This document shows, one piece after another, positions 45,736 to 56,803 of a stretch of 64,000 nucleotides of DNA. A model generated the notes under the pieces. The model saw only the letters and a list, made by a program, of their open reading frames with translations, was not told the origin of the DNA and ran no database searches. A program made the position numbers and the translations under genes. Source of the DNA: Geomobilimonas luticola (GTDB lineage: Bacteria; Desulfobacterota; Desulfuromonadia; Geobacterales; Geobacteraceae); the NCBI RefSeq assembly GCF_018476905.1, contig NZ_JAHCVK010000001.1, positions 124,001-188,000 on the forward strand, read 5' to 3'. The stretch's first letter is position 1. Each line of letters begins with the position of its first letter.

Positions 45736-45763
45736 TCTTATCCTTGCCCGATGAAGCTGGGTT

Positions 45764-45792
45764 AATATAACCCCTTGACTGATGGTTGTCAA
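45764..45792 (-). promoter_or_regulatory. Promoter of the 34-aa peptide gene (and perhaps the porin)
   Basis: TTGACA (45,787-45,792), exactly 17 bp, TATATT (45,764-45,769) on the minus strand. Confidence 0.7.
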
Positions 45793-46035
45793 CAGTTGAA
45801 GCAACCTGTGACACCTGAGTGCGACCATATCCACATTGCCAGCAACGCAACATACTCTTTTAACAGGGCTTTTGCGCTGTCGGTAAAGCGTATTTGCACA
45901 AACGATGTTTTAAAATTTATGAAACAATATAGTGACATTCAAACAAAAGTCAAGAAAAAATTTCCCTCCATTGCCCGGCAGTATCCATGTATTCCCGACA
46001 GGACAGGCCGTTAACTGCCGGGCGATCTCCCCGAA

Positions 46036-46440
46036 TCAGTGGTCCATTTGACAGAGCTCGGTAAGAACGCCGTTACTGCTCTTGGGGTGTATGAAGGCTA
46101 TCCGGGCGCCGTGGGCACCATTCCGGGGAACGGTGTCGATCATGCGGGCGCCATCCGTCACGAGCTTCCCGATGGCAGCCTCGATATCCGCCACTTCGTA
46201 GGCGACATGGTGGATTCCCGGGCCGTTTTTCGCCAGAAACCCGGCAAGGGGGCTGTCATCACCCGTCGGCTCCAGAAGTTCGATCTTCGACTCCCCGACC
46301 TGGAAAAAGGCGACGCGGACCTTCTGCTCTGCCACCTCCTCGACACCTTTGAATGCCATGCCGAGGATGTCCTGATAAAATGGGATCGCTTCGTCGAGGG
46401 ACCGGACCGCCACGCCGATATGGTTTATTTTTTCGAGCAT
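46036..46440 (-). CDS. mce: Methylmalonyl-CoA epimerase
   Basis: Interconverts S- and R-methylmalonyl-CoA between the carboxylase and the mutase. 134 aa of the vicinal-oxygen-chelate fold: MLEKINHIGVAVRSLDEAI (metal His in NHIGVAV), FFQVGESKIELLEPTG (Glu), GIHHVAYEVADIEAAI (His) and a closing IAFIHPKSSNGVLTELCQ (final Glu), giving the His-His-Glu metal set. The ATG at 46,440 has GAGG 7 nt upstream; upstream in-frame codons are discounted. It is downstream of the mutase gene, separated by 244 bp containing a MITE-like repeat. Confidence 0.92.
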   Translation of the reverse strand: MLEKINHIGVAVRSLDEAIPFYQDILGMAFKGVEEVAEQKVRVAFFQVGESKIELLEPTGDDSPLAGFLAKNGPGIHHVAYEVADIEAAIGKLVTDGARMIDTVPRNGAHGARIAFIHPKSSNGVLTELCQMDH

Positions 46441-46551
46441 CGTGAACCTCGTTACCATAAACGTTGACTGCTTAAACCGTGTTACAAAACAAACTGTTTT
46501 CTGCAACGTTTCCGCTTGCAGACCGGTACTTTGTAATTCTTATTCGTTACG

Positions 46552-46667
46552 TCTAACCCCTCTAAATCTCCCCTTATCTAAGAGGAGATTTCAAGACATC
46601 CCCCTTTAGGCAAGTAGAGATTTCAAAGCTTCCCCCCTTAGGTAAGGGGGGACTGAGGGGGGTTAGA
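46552..46667. repeat. MITE-like intergenic repeat with CTAACCCC ends
   Basis: Begins TCTAACCCC and ends GGGGTTAGA as terminal inverted repeats over 116 bp. Inside are two further palindromes: AATCTCC / GGAGATT near 46,565 and TCCCCCCTTA / TAAGGGGGGA at 46,631-46,652. This composition is typical of dispersed non-coding repeats in many bacteria. It separates mce from the mutase gene. Confidence 0.6.
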
Positions 46668-46684
46668 TTCGGATGTTACAGAGA

Positions 46685-48337
<1,653 letters not shown>

Positions 48338-48419
48338 GATTTCACTCTCCATATAGCAGATGTAGGGGCGACCAGCCGGTCGCCCCTACGGTTGTTGTCA
48401 CTTCATTTCAGTGTCAAGC

Positions 48420-51321
48420 CTAGAGTACCGCCTTGAGATACTCCATGGTCCGCTCCCGTTTTGCCTTTTCGACCACCTTGGCATCCACTTCGACGAACTT
48501 CTCGTCCGGAGTGATCTTGAAGAGCGGCTGCCCTTTCTGCACGATGGTGCCGTCTCCCCCCTCCATCAGGATCTTGTCGATGGTGCCGGAGAACGGAGCC
48601 CGAATGGTGTTGAACATCTTCATGACCTCGATGATGTACAGGGGCTGGTCCTTTTCGAAGTGCATCCCTTCGGTAACAAAGGGGGGAAGGCCCGGCGCTT
48701 CCTGGCCATAGTACATGCCGCCGCAGACCGCCACGATTTCGTCGGCCTTGGTGGCCGGTGGCGGGACGAGGATCTTTTTCATCCGGGCCTGGAGGTCCAG
48801 GTCGGTGAGATAATCGGGGATCACTACTTCCAGGTCATCCTGCACACACATATCCCAGAAGTTGGTATTGCCACCGATCAGGAACAGCATGCCCAACAGT
48901 TCCATGCCACATTCGTATCCATAATGTGCCGAGCGGATCCGGTCCCACGTCTCGGCATCAAACCCTCCCTGCGGCTTCTCCTTATTCAGCATTTCATTGA
49001 GTTTGAAGTACTCGTCCCGCTCAAAACCGAATTTTTCCCGCAGGGTACGGTAGAAGTGCAGCGACTGCTGGAGCAGCTCGTTGTCGTGATCCCAGATGAT
49101 TTCCGCCGCCGGTTTGTGGGGGCGATAGCTCATGTGCAGGTATTCATAGGTCTCGTTCAACACCCCGAGCGGGTTACGCAGCCAGACCACTTTCCCCTTG
49201 TCGATGCGGAAGTTCTTGGTGTTCATGGAAAGCCAGCCGGAGAGCAGATGGGGATCGTCCAGCAGCCGCTCCATGGGCCGCGTGATCAGGGTCCCCTTGC
49301 GATCCAGAATGGCCGAGATATTTTTCAGCTCCCTGGCGCACAGGTCCGGCTGGTCGGCATACTGGTCGGAAACCAGTTTGGCGTAGTGCTTTTTCATCTG
49401 GATGAAGGCATAGACCACATCCAGCCTGTTTGCCTCTTCCTTGAGAGTGCCCACCAGGGTCAGGTAAGGGACAACGAAGCGGGTGGTGGGCTTGGCATTG
49501 ACGTTGCGCCCCAGGAACCAGTTGACGAGGCCATAGTGGAACTCCAGGTTGGTAGCCAGGGAACTCCCCCGCAGGGTGGTGCTGCGCAGCACTTCGGAAA
49601 GACGCTCGTAGCTGCGCAGGCGGTCCTCCCCCTTGGTGAGCAGCAGGGCGATGTTGGAGTCATAGGCACCGGCAACCTTGTATTTCATGAACAGGCCGGT
49701 GTCGGGATTCAGCATGCTGATTCCCTGGTCGTCACGCACCTCACCCTTGATCGGCTTGGACCAGTAACGGATCATGCCGCCGGCATGGGGGGACAGGGAG
49801 GCGTCGGTAGCGTTCAGTCGGGCCTCAACCGAGGCATTGAAACGGACCACCCGCTCCGGCTTGGGGAGCCGCTTCTTGTGACGGGCCAGAAGGGCCATGG
49901 CCTCGACCAGTGACTCGACGATGAAGAAATCGTTCTTGTCCTTGGGATTGGTGAACTTGAGGGAATAACAGAGTTCGGTCACCCGGTGCTCCACCTGGAT
50001 ACGGGTATTGACCTCCATGAAGTAGTGCCGGTCGCGGTCCACGATGCACTCGAAAGTGGAGGCGGAATCAAGCCCGACCGCTTCCCCGAACCGTGCCGAC
50101 TCATCTTCCATCCGCTTGAGGACCTTCAGGTCACTTTCGAGCGCCTTGACCTCTTCCTTCCTGCCGGCGGCCTTGGCCCTTTCGATGGCGGCCATCAGCC
50201 CTTCCTGGGTGACGGAGACCTCCAGCAGCTTCTGTTCGTGCATCTGCAGGGAGCAGTCGCGCCCCCCCAGAGAAACGCACCATTCACCGTTCCCCAGGAG
50301 CTGTATCTCGTTGTGGCGGGTCTGCTCGATGTTCAGTTCGATCAGGACGTTTTTGTTGTCGCCAACGCCGTTGGCTTTCACTTCGTTGAGAACCTCGCGC
50401 ACAAGGGTCGGGGCTTCGGCGGCGGCCTTGGCGATCAATTTCTCGTCGGCATTCTTGGCAGCCAGAAGTGACGCCCCCAGAATACGCTGTCCCTTCCCCC
50501 CCCCCGCCACCGATGGCCTTCAGCCGGAAACGGCTTTTGGGGTGTTTGCGGAACAGCTCGGCCACTTCAATCTGCACCTGGGCACAGAGCTCCTCGATAC
50601 TGTAGAGATCGATCCCCTTGGCATAGGAGGCCATAAGGATATGATCGGCCAGGGTCTCCAGGGGAAGCTTGGTGTCTTTCAACACCTTGCTGTCACATGA
50701 CAGCTCTTCGGCCTTGACCAGTGCCAGCAGCTGCTCCCGCGTGGGATGCTTTTTCAGCAGGGTGCGGGCCGTGACGTTATCCACACCCGGGGTGACGCTG
50801 ACATTCACTGACAGGGCGGTCCGCTTGGCCTCGTCCTTTTTGCCGGCCCGGGCCTGGGTGGCGGCGCAGGGGCCGATGAAGGAAAGCCCGGCCGCTTCGA
50901 TGGCCGCTACGAACTCCTCATCCTCGGCCATGAAACCATAACCGGCGAAGATGGAATCATAACCGTTATCCTTGGCGATCTGGATGATCTGGTTGATTCG
51001 CTCCACCCGCTCTTCCTTGCTGGCGCCGGTGTAGTCGGGCACCCGGTGGACGCGGCGGGAGTCGGTCAACTGGCGCAGTTCGGGGGCCAGGGCGTTGGGG
51101 TAGACAATGGAGTCCTTTTCGGAAAGGAGTATCCCGAAATGGGAAATCCCCATTTCATGGTAGACGTCCATCGCCTCCTTGCGGATAGGCCCGCGGCAGA
51201 CGATCAGCGGCTTCAGGTCTTCGCAGGAGAAGGAACGCACCCACTCGGAGGTGGATTTGGCGAGGCGGCGCTCCCGGTGGATCAACGGGTTGTGCATGTA
51301 GTAATCGGCGGCTTGTGGCAT
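48420..51321 (-). pseudogene. Biotin carboxylase-BCCP subunit of an acyl-CoA carboxylase, frame broken at a poly-G run
   Basis: Would encode ~966 aa: a biotin carboxylase N-terminal part (AGYGFMAEDEEFVAAIEAAG, FIGPCAATQARAGKKDEAK), the ATP-grasp glycine loop, HYFMEVNTRIQVEHRVTEL, a long helical middle and a C-terminal biotinyl domain with EVMKMFNTIRAPFSG (Lys in MKM is the biotin site). The frame is lost in the glycine loop, where ten G (50,496-50,505) stand where nine would keep AIGGGGGKGQRIL in register. The upstream frame then runs on to 50,284. The rest of both halves is undamaged, so a sequencing miscount, slippage or phase variation is as likely as true decay. Start ATG 51,321 (MPQAADYYMH) with GGAG upstream. 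Pairs with the carboxyltransferase gene 39 bp upstream. Confidence 0.8.
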
Positions 51322-51360
51322 GGGTAAGTATCTCCAATTCGTCGAATTAGTTAAGAGCAA

Positions 51361-53085
51361 TTAGTGGAACTCGCGCTGGATCGCCTGCATCGGCCCCGGC
51401 TTGTAATGCCTGAGCAGGAAGTTCATGTTTTCACCCAGCACCTTGCGCAGGTCGGTGGGCATGACCAGCGACGATATGGAGCCCAGCGCCAGGCCTTCCT
51501 TCGGATTCATCAGCTCTTTTTCATAGCGCATGTTAAGGGCGGCTTCCTCGATCTTCAGCCACTCCGCGACATCCTTTTCTGCGTCCTTCCTGGCCTCGCC
51601 GGGATCCATCCCCGCCGCAACCCGCTCCTGGGTCCCCAACTTGACCCGCTCGGCAGCCGCACCACGGACCTTGCGCAACTCGTCCTTGTACACAAACTCC
51701 TTGCCCGCAGGCCCCATGACCGCCAGGCGGGTGGTGGGAAGTGCCAGCACCAGGTCGGCCCCGGTCGGATAGTTGTTATAGGAGGCGTATGCTCCGCCGT
51801 AAGCATTCCGGATGATGAGCAGGATGCGGGGGGTCCGGATGTCGACGATGGAATCCAGCATGGCACGGCCAGCCTGGACGATACCGCGGGACTCCTGCTC
51901 GCGGCCCGGCAGGAAGCCGGTGGTGTCTTCCATGAAAATGATCGGGATATTGTAGATGTTGCAGAACCGGTTGAAACGGGCGATCTTGTAGGCGGAATCC
52001 ACCGATATCTGGCCGGAGGAAACCGCGCTGTTGTTGGCCACAAAGCCGACCACGTTGCCACCCAGCCGGCCAAAGGCGGTCACCGCCTCACGGGCACGAT
52101 CGGGCTGAAGCTCAAAATAGTCACCATGATCGCAGATCTGCTGAATCATGATCGATACGTCAAAGGGAGTATTGAAGCCGGTCGGCGAATTGAAGGCTTT
52201 CTTCAGCAGGGTATTGATCTCCCAGGTCTTGCGGTCAAGGGGGTCGCTGGTCTTCTGGAAGGGGGCCATGACGCTGTTGTTGTCGGGGATGTAATTCAGG
52301 AGCTGTATGGCGGCGCGCAGGGCACCCACCTCGTCCTCCACCGTCAGGTCGGCAACACCGGAAGCACCGTGGACCTTGGGACCACCCAGATCTTCGGGGG
52401 TAACGTCCTCGCCCAGGACCGACTTCACCACGCCCGGTCCGGTCAGGCCGAAGAAGGTGTCGTTGGGCTGGATGACGAAGCTCCCCTGGCGGGGGAGGTA
52501 GGATCCGCCGCCGGCGTTGAAACCGAACATACACATGATGGAAGGGACCACGCCGCTGATCTTGCGCAGCGCTGTAAACGCCTCGGCATAACCGTCAAGG
52601 CCACCCACCCCTGCCGGAACGAAAGCACCGGCCGAGTCGTTCATGCCGATGACCGGGATCCCTTTTTGGCCAGCCATCTGGAAGAGCAGTGCCAGCTTGC
52701 GGCCGTTGGTGGCGTCGATGGAGCCGGCCCGCACCGTAAAGTCGTGCCCGTAGAGGGCCACATCACGGCCGTTGATAGAGAGAATCCCGGTAACCAGCGA
52801 GGCGCCGTCCAGGTTCTTGCCCCAGTTCTGGAAGAGGATGTTGGGCTCTTTCTCGGTGAGCACCCGGATCCGCTCCCAGACGGTCATCCGCTTCTTGAAG
52901 TGCTGCTTTTCGATCTGGGCGATGCTGACCGACTTGATAGGACGCTCGATCAGGTCATGCCCTTCCTTCATCGCCTCCTCGTAGCCACCCTTTTTCCCGG
53001 GGATTTCTCCCGGAATGGTGAAATCAACGACTTTCTCGGGCGCAAAGGGGTTCTTCAATGATGCTTGTATCGCTTTTTTAGACAT
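51361..53085 (-). CDS. Acyl-CoA carboxylase carboxyltransferase subunit (propionyl-CoA type)
   Basis: 574 aa of the crotonase-like carboxyltransferase family with fused N and C domains. N domain: [54 protein letters not shown] and [16 protein letters not shown] domain: [52 protein letters not shown]. It moves carboxyl from biotin to acyl-CoA. The neighbours epimerase and mutase point to propionyl-CoA as substrate (inference). The ATG at 53,085 ([10 protein letters not shown]) has AAGG 9 nt upstream; MAE codons before it overlap that site. The first gene after the XRE-cupin regulator. Confidence 0.88.
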   Translation of the reverse strand: MSKKAIQASLKNPFAPEKVVDFTIPGEIPGKKGGYEEAMKEGHDLIERPIKSVSIAQIEKQHFKKRMTVWERIRVLTEKEPNILFQNWGKNLDGASLVTGILSINGRDVALYGHDFTVRAGSIDATNGRKLALLFQMAGQKGIPVIGMNDSAGAFVPAGVGGLDGYAEAFTALRKISGVVPSIMCMFGFNAGGGSYLPRQGSFVIQPNDTFFGLTGPGVVKSVLGEDVTPEDLGGPKVHGASGVADLTVEDEVGALRAAIQLLNYIPDNNSVMAPFQKTSDPLDRKTWEINTLLKKAFNSPTGFNTPFDVSIMIQQICDHGDYFELQPDRAREAVTAFGRLGGNVVGFVANNSAVSSGQISVDSAYKIARFNRFCNIYNIPIIFMEDTTGFLPGREQESRGIVQAGRAMLDSIVDIRTPRILLIIRNAYGGAYASYNNYPTGADLVLALPTTRLAVMGPAGKEFVYKDELRKVRGAAAERVKLGTQERVAAGMDPGEARKDAEKDVAEWLKIEEAALNMRYEKELMNPKEGLALGSISSLVMPTDLRKVLGENMNFLLRHYKPGPMQAIQREFH

Positions 53086-53230
53086 CTCAGCCATCCTTCC
53101 GGTACGTGGGATAAATAACGCCAAATCAGTGTAAAGGCTCTGTATTACCGACAATCCGAAGCTTCCAGGGGGGTGAACCTGAGGGTCTCAACGTGGGAAT
53201 GTCAAACGTCAAACCGTAGGTAATCGTTTA

Positions 53231-53794
53231 CTATCGTGTAACGACGGCCAGCACCTGCACCTCCGAACCATCCCTGGAAAGGAGCCGGTGCTTCATGGAT
53301 GAGTCGAAATAGACGCAGTCCCCTTCCCCAAGCGTGACGCGTTCGTCATCAAGGAGCAGTTCCGCCTCCCCTTTCATGATAAAGAGGAACTCTTCGCCAT
53401 CATGGCTGTAGGTATTCTCCTCGGTGGTCTTTTCCGTCACCGTAAGGAGGAACGGTTCCATCTTCTTGTTCTGCTTGCGAAACGAAAGGGACTCGTAGGA
53501 ATAACCCTGGCTGGTCCCGGCGCGGGAAATCACGCGAGGGATGACCTTCCGCTCACCCCGGCGTACCACTTCGTAGCGGCACTCTTCCTCGTCCTCGTTG
53601 AAGAAAAGCCCGATCTTGACGTCAAAAAACTTGGCGATCTTGGACAGGGTGGCAATGGGAGGAGAGACGTTATTGTTCTCTATCTGCGAGATCAGGGCCG
53701 GCGAAAAACCGGTTTCCCGTGCCACCGCCTGGAGGGTCATTTTCTTTGCCAGCCGGAGTTTCTTGATCTTGGCGCCGATATTGTAATCGGTCAT
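53231..53794 (-). CDS. XRE-cupin transcriptional regulator
   Basis: 187 aa. N-terminal Cro/C1-type helix-turn-helix (KIKKLRLAKKMTLQAVARET, GFSPALISQIENNNVSPPI, TLSKIAKFF; residues ~8-65) joined to a C-terminal cupin barrel with HDGEEFLFIMKGEAELLLDD and YFDSSMKHRLLS near the end, where His/Glu residues could bind a ligand or metal. This class senses small molecules and often controls the next operon, here the acyl-CoA carboxylase/mutase genes starting 145 bp downstream. A palindrome sits just past its own start site, suggesting autoregulation. GGAG lies 5 nt before the ATG. Confidence 0.85.
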   Translation of the reverse strand: MTDYNIGAKIKKLRLAKKMTLQAVARETGFSPALISQIENNNVSPPIATLSKIAKFFDVKIGLFFNEDEEECRYEVVRRGERKVIPRVISRAGTSQGYSYESLSFRKQNKKMEPFLLTVTEKTTEENTYSHDGEEFLFIMKGEAELLLDDERVTLGEGDCVYFDSSMKHRLLSRDGSEVQVLAVVTR

Positions 53795-53822
53795 TTACGC
53801 TCCACGTATAAACGATAAAATA

Positions 53823-53832
53823 AAACTAGTTT
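53823..53832. promoter_or_regulatory. Candidate operator of the XRE-cupin regulator
   Basis: Perfect palindrome AAACTAGTTT at about +10 to +20 of the predicted transcript, with a near copy AAACTATTTT at 53,854-53,863 across the promoter -10 region. Confidence 0.4.
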
Positions 53833-53848
53833 CTATTTTACCCGGCAA

Positions 53849-53878
53849 TAGATAAACTATTTTAACTTCTAATGTCAA
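53849..53878 (-). promoter_or_regulatory. Promoter of the XRE-cupin gene
   Basis: TTGACA (53,873-53,878), 18-bp spacer, TATCTA (53,849-53,854). Further upstream, 53,962-53,982, a hairpin ACCCCC / GGGGGT follows the glcF gene without a T tract. Confidence 0.6.
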
Positions 53879-54033
53879 TAAAATTTTTTTACCGAACATA
53901 AATTCCGCAGAGCAAAACGCGCTGTTTTTACGGAGTATTTTAACGCTATTGTACGGCTGTTACCCCCATGCGCATAGGGGGTGCGGCGGAAAACAAAACA
54001 GCTTGTCAAATTTACGTGGGGTACGCAGCAGTG

Positions 54034-55296
54034 CTAGCGGAGCTTGCGGGCCAGTATTTCCAGAGTATGCATCACCCTGGTCCGCGCACCGGCCTGCTTG
54101 AGTCCATCGGATAACTGCATCATGCAGCCGGGACAGCCGGTAACCACCGCCTCTGCACCCGTATTCAGTATGGCTTCGCTCTTGCCGGCATTGATCCTGA
54201 GGGACGTGTCATAGTGGTAAACGTTAAAGGTCCCCCCCAGGCCACAGCACTTGTCGGCACCCTCCATCTCGGCCAGTTCCACCCCTGGCGTCCCCTTGAG
54301 GAGTTCCCGTGGCTGTCGCGTGATGCCCCGCGTGCGCAGGTGGCACGGGTCGTGGTAGGTTATGGTAAGGGATTCACCGGCGCCGGTCTCCGCAGGGTGC
54401 AGGCCGAGCTGCTGAAGGAGTTGGGCAGCATCGACGGTCTTCTCGGCAATGGCCTTGAGTCGCGCCATGAGTTCGGGACTCCGTTTCCCCACCACAAGGG
54501 GATAGAATTTGTGGAGCGCCCCGCCGCAGGTGGCGCAGGCGGTCATGATGTAGTCGGCCTCGTATTTCTCCAGGGCCGTCAGGTTCTTCTCCGCCAGCTC
54601 CCGCACCGTCGCCAGGTCTCCTCCCGACATCCCCGGCAGGCCGCAGCACTGCTGATCCTTCGGGATGATGACCGTGCACCCCAGGTGCCGGAAGAGAGCC
54701 AGTGCCGCCTCCCCCACCTCGGTATAGACGAAGTTGGTCATGCAGCCGACGAAAAAGACGATGCGGGGCTTCCCCAGCTCTCCCTGGATTACCTCGGGAT
54801 GACGGTCAAGGAACGGTTTCTTTGCCAGTTGGGGTATATGACGCTTTCCCCCCACGAAGGGAAGGGGAAAGCGAAGCCGCAGGCCAGACGTGGCCGGGAC
54901 CTTGCGGAAGAAGAGGGGTCCCAGGATGGCAGCCGCCATGGCTCCGAAGTTCATCAGCTTGCGGTTCCCGATGACCCGCCCCACCGCCTTGTGGAAGGTG
55001 GTAAGCCCCCGCTTTTGAGCCAGCGCCTCCCGGGCCGCGATGACGATCTCGTCGGTGGGGACCTCGTTGGGACACTTCTCGACGCAGCTGCCGCAGAGGA
55101 GACACTTGGACATGGCCAGGTAGGTCTGGTCATCCAGGGTGATGTCCTCTTTCATCAGGTGCTGGGCCAGGGCCACCTTCCCCCGGGCCGCCGCCGGTTC
55201 CCGCTGCCAGGCGGCGAACGCCGGGCAGTGGGCTCGGCAGGCACCGCACTTCACGCACTTCTTCAGCTCTTTTTCTACATGTTTCAACGGGTCCAA
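54034..55296 (-). CDS. glcF: Fe-S subunit of glycolate/D-lactate oxidase (GlcF-like)
   Basis: 420 aa. Two [4Fe-4S] motifs in the first 100 residues, CVKCGACRAHCPAF and CLLCGSCVEKCPNE, then two CCG-type heterodisulfide-reductase-like domains: FVGCMTNFVYTEVGEAA with DQQCCGLPGMSGGD, and YHDPCHLRTRGITRQP with GADKCCGLGGTFNVYHYD. This matches GlcF and related subunits that accept electrons from the flavin subunit and pass them to the quinone pool or other carriers. It follows the flavoprotein gene by 75 bp with a repeat in between. Substrate (D-lactate rather than glycolate) is inferred from larA next door. Confidence 0.85.
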   Translation of the reverse strand: MDPLKHVEKELKKCVKCGACRAHCPAFAAWQREPAAARGKVALAQHLMKEDITLDDQTYLAMSKCLLCGSCVEKCPNEVPTDEIVIAAREALAQKRGLTTFHKAVGRVIGNRKLMNFGAMAAAILGPLFFRKVPATSGLRLRFPLPFVGGKRHIPQLAKKPFLDRHPEVIQGELGKPRIVFFVGCMTNFVYTEVGEAALALFRHLGCTVIIPKDQQCCGLPGMSGGDLATVRELAEKNLTALEKYEADYIMTACATCGGALHKFYPLVVGKRSPELMARLKAIAEKTVDAAQLLQQLGLHPAETGAGESLTITYHDPCHLRTRGITRQPRELLKGTPGVELAEMEGADKCCGLGGTFNVYHYDTSLRINAGKSEAILNTGAEAVVTGCPGCMMQLSDGLKQAGARTRVMHTLEILARKLR

Positions 55297-55323
55297 AATA
55301 TGAAACCTTTCCTCTTGATTTGT

Positions 55324-55362
55324 GACCTATAGGACCTATGGGACATACAGGTCCTATAGGTC
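55324..55362. repeat. GACCTATAGGACC inverted repeat
   Basis: 13-bp arms GACCTATAGGACC / GGTCCTATAGGTC around TATGGGACATACA, in the gap between glcD and glcF. Similar in composition to the nifH-nifD hairpin. It could adjust the ratio of the two messages. Confidence 0.65.
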
Positions 55363-55371
55363 AGTCTGTCA

Positions 55372-56751
55372 TCACACCGGAAACATCTTGCCGGGATTGA
55401 GTATATTATTGGGATCCAGCGCCTTCTTGATCGCCTGCATGGTCGCGATCTGTGCCGGAGACAGCTCCAGCGGAATGAACGGCTGCTTGGAAAGGCCCAC
55501 GCCGTGCTCCCCCGACATGGTTCCCCCCAGGTCGAGGGCGGCCCTGAAGACATCGGCGATCGCCCCGTGGGCCTTCTCCTCCATCCCCGGCACCGCCTTG
55601 TCGATCATGATGTTGACGTGGATATTGCCGTCCCCCGCATGGCCGAAATTGACGATGGGGATGTCGTATTTCTGCTGGATCTGCTCGATGCGCCTGATGA
55701 CGTCGGGGACCTTGCTCCGGGGAACGACGATATCCTCATTGTACTTGTCCGGGTTCACGTCGCGCAGGGACGGGGAAACGAGCCGCCGCACCTTCCAGAG
55801 CGCCTCGGACTCGGCAGCGTCCTTCGCAACCTTGAACTCCACGAGCCCCAGGGGTTTGATCACCTCGTGGATCTTTGCTGCCTGCTTTTCTATGAGCTCC
55901 CGGTCGCCGTCCACCTCGATGAGGAGTACCGCCCGGGCCTCGGCCGGCAATCCCAGGTTGAACCGCCGGTCGACACACTGGAGAGTGGCGTGGTCCATGA
56001 ACTCCAGGGTCGTGGGGATGATCTTGTTGCCGATGATGGTGGAAACCGCCCGGGCAGCGCCGTCGATGGAGTCGAAGGTGGTGAGCATGGTCTTCTTCGC
56101 CTCCGGATAGGGGAGGAGCTTGAAGATGATCTTGGTGACAACCCCCAGCGTCCCCTCGGAACCGACGAGGAGGCGGGTGAGGTCATACCCCACGACCCCC
56201 TTGTAGGTTTCGCCGCCGGTCCGGATAATCTCCCCCGTGGGAAGGACCACCTCCAGCCCCATGACGAAGTCGCGGGTGACGCCGTACTTGACCGCGCGGG
56301 GGCCGCCGGCATTCTCGGATACGTTCCCCCCCAGGGTGGAAAACTTGAGGGAAGCGGGGTCGGGGGGGTAGAAGAGGCCGAGCTTCTCCACCTCCTGCTG
56401 GAAGTGCTCCGTCACCACCCCCGGCTCCACCTCGGCAAGGAGATTCTCCTGGTCGATGCGGAGGATCCGGTTGAGACGGGTGGTAACGAGAACGATCCCC
56501 CCCCCCTTGGGGAGTGCTCCTCCGGAGAAACCGCTCCCCGCACCGCGGGGGAAGACCGGGATGCGCTCCCCGTTGGCCAGTTTGAGGACCCGGGAGATTT
56601 CCTCTGCGTTCCCCGGGTAGACCACCGCGTCGGGAAGAAACTCCATCTGGGTGGCGTCGTAGGAATTGCAGATGAGGTCCTGGGTTTCGGTGGCGATATT
56701 CTCTGCACCGACGATTTCTTTCAACCTCTGGATGATAGGTTCATCAAGCAT
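55372..56751 (-). CDS. glcD: FAD-linked oxidase subunit (GlcD/D-lactate dehydrogenase type)
   Basis: 459 aa of the FAD-binding PCMH/GlcD family. The FAD site reads PVFPRGAGSGFSGGALPKGG (~residues 70-89) and later GNVSENAGGPRAVKYG. The C-terminal substrate domain ends in FGHAGDGNIHVNIM and GGTMSGEHGVGLSKQPF, both hallmarks of the family. Oxidises a 2-hydroxyacid such as D-lactate or glycolate and passes electrons to the Fe-S subunit GlcF. It lies between larA and glcF in one co-directional run, a sensible route from L- and D-lactate to pyruvate. Confidence 0.88.
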   Translation of the reverse strand: MLDEPIIQRLKEIVGAENIATETQDLICNSYDATQMEFLPDAVVYPGNAEEISRVLKLANGERIPVFPRGAGSGFSGGALPKGGGIVLVTTRLNRILRIDQENLLAEVEPGVVTEHFQQEVEKLGLFYPPDPASLKFSTLGGNVSENAGGPRAVKYGVTRDFVMGLEVVLPTGEIIRTGGETYKGVVGYDLTRLLVGSEGTLGVVTKIIFKLLPYPEAKKTMLTTFDSIDGAARAVSTIIGNKIIPTTLEFMDHATLQCVDRRFNLGLPAEARAVLLIEVDGDRELIEKQAAKIHEVIKPLGLVEFKVAKDAAESEALWKVRRLVSPSLRDVNPDKYNEDIVVPRSKVPDVIRRIEQIQQKYDIPIVNFGHAGDGNIHVNIMIDKAVPGMEEKAHGAIADVFRAALDLGGTMSGEHGVGLSKQPFIPLELSPAQIATMQAIKKALDPNNILNPGKMFPV

Positions 56752-56803
56752 GCGCGTCTCTTTCTGATTAATTGATGGTAGGGGCGTGGTTCCCCTTTTG
56801 CCC

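Noticed and set aside
45594-45760. Known riboswitch class upstream of the porin gene
   Set aside because: No recognised aptamer pattern; the region reads better as a short coding gene with a terminator.
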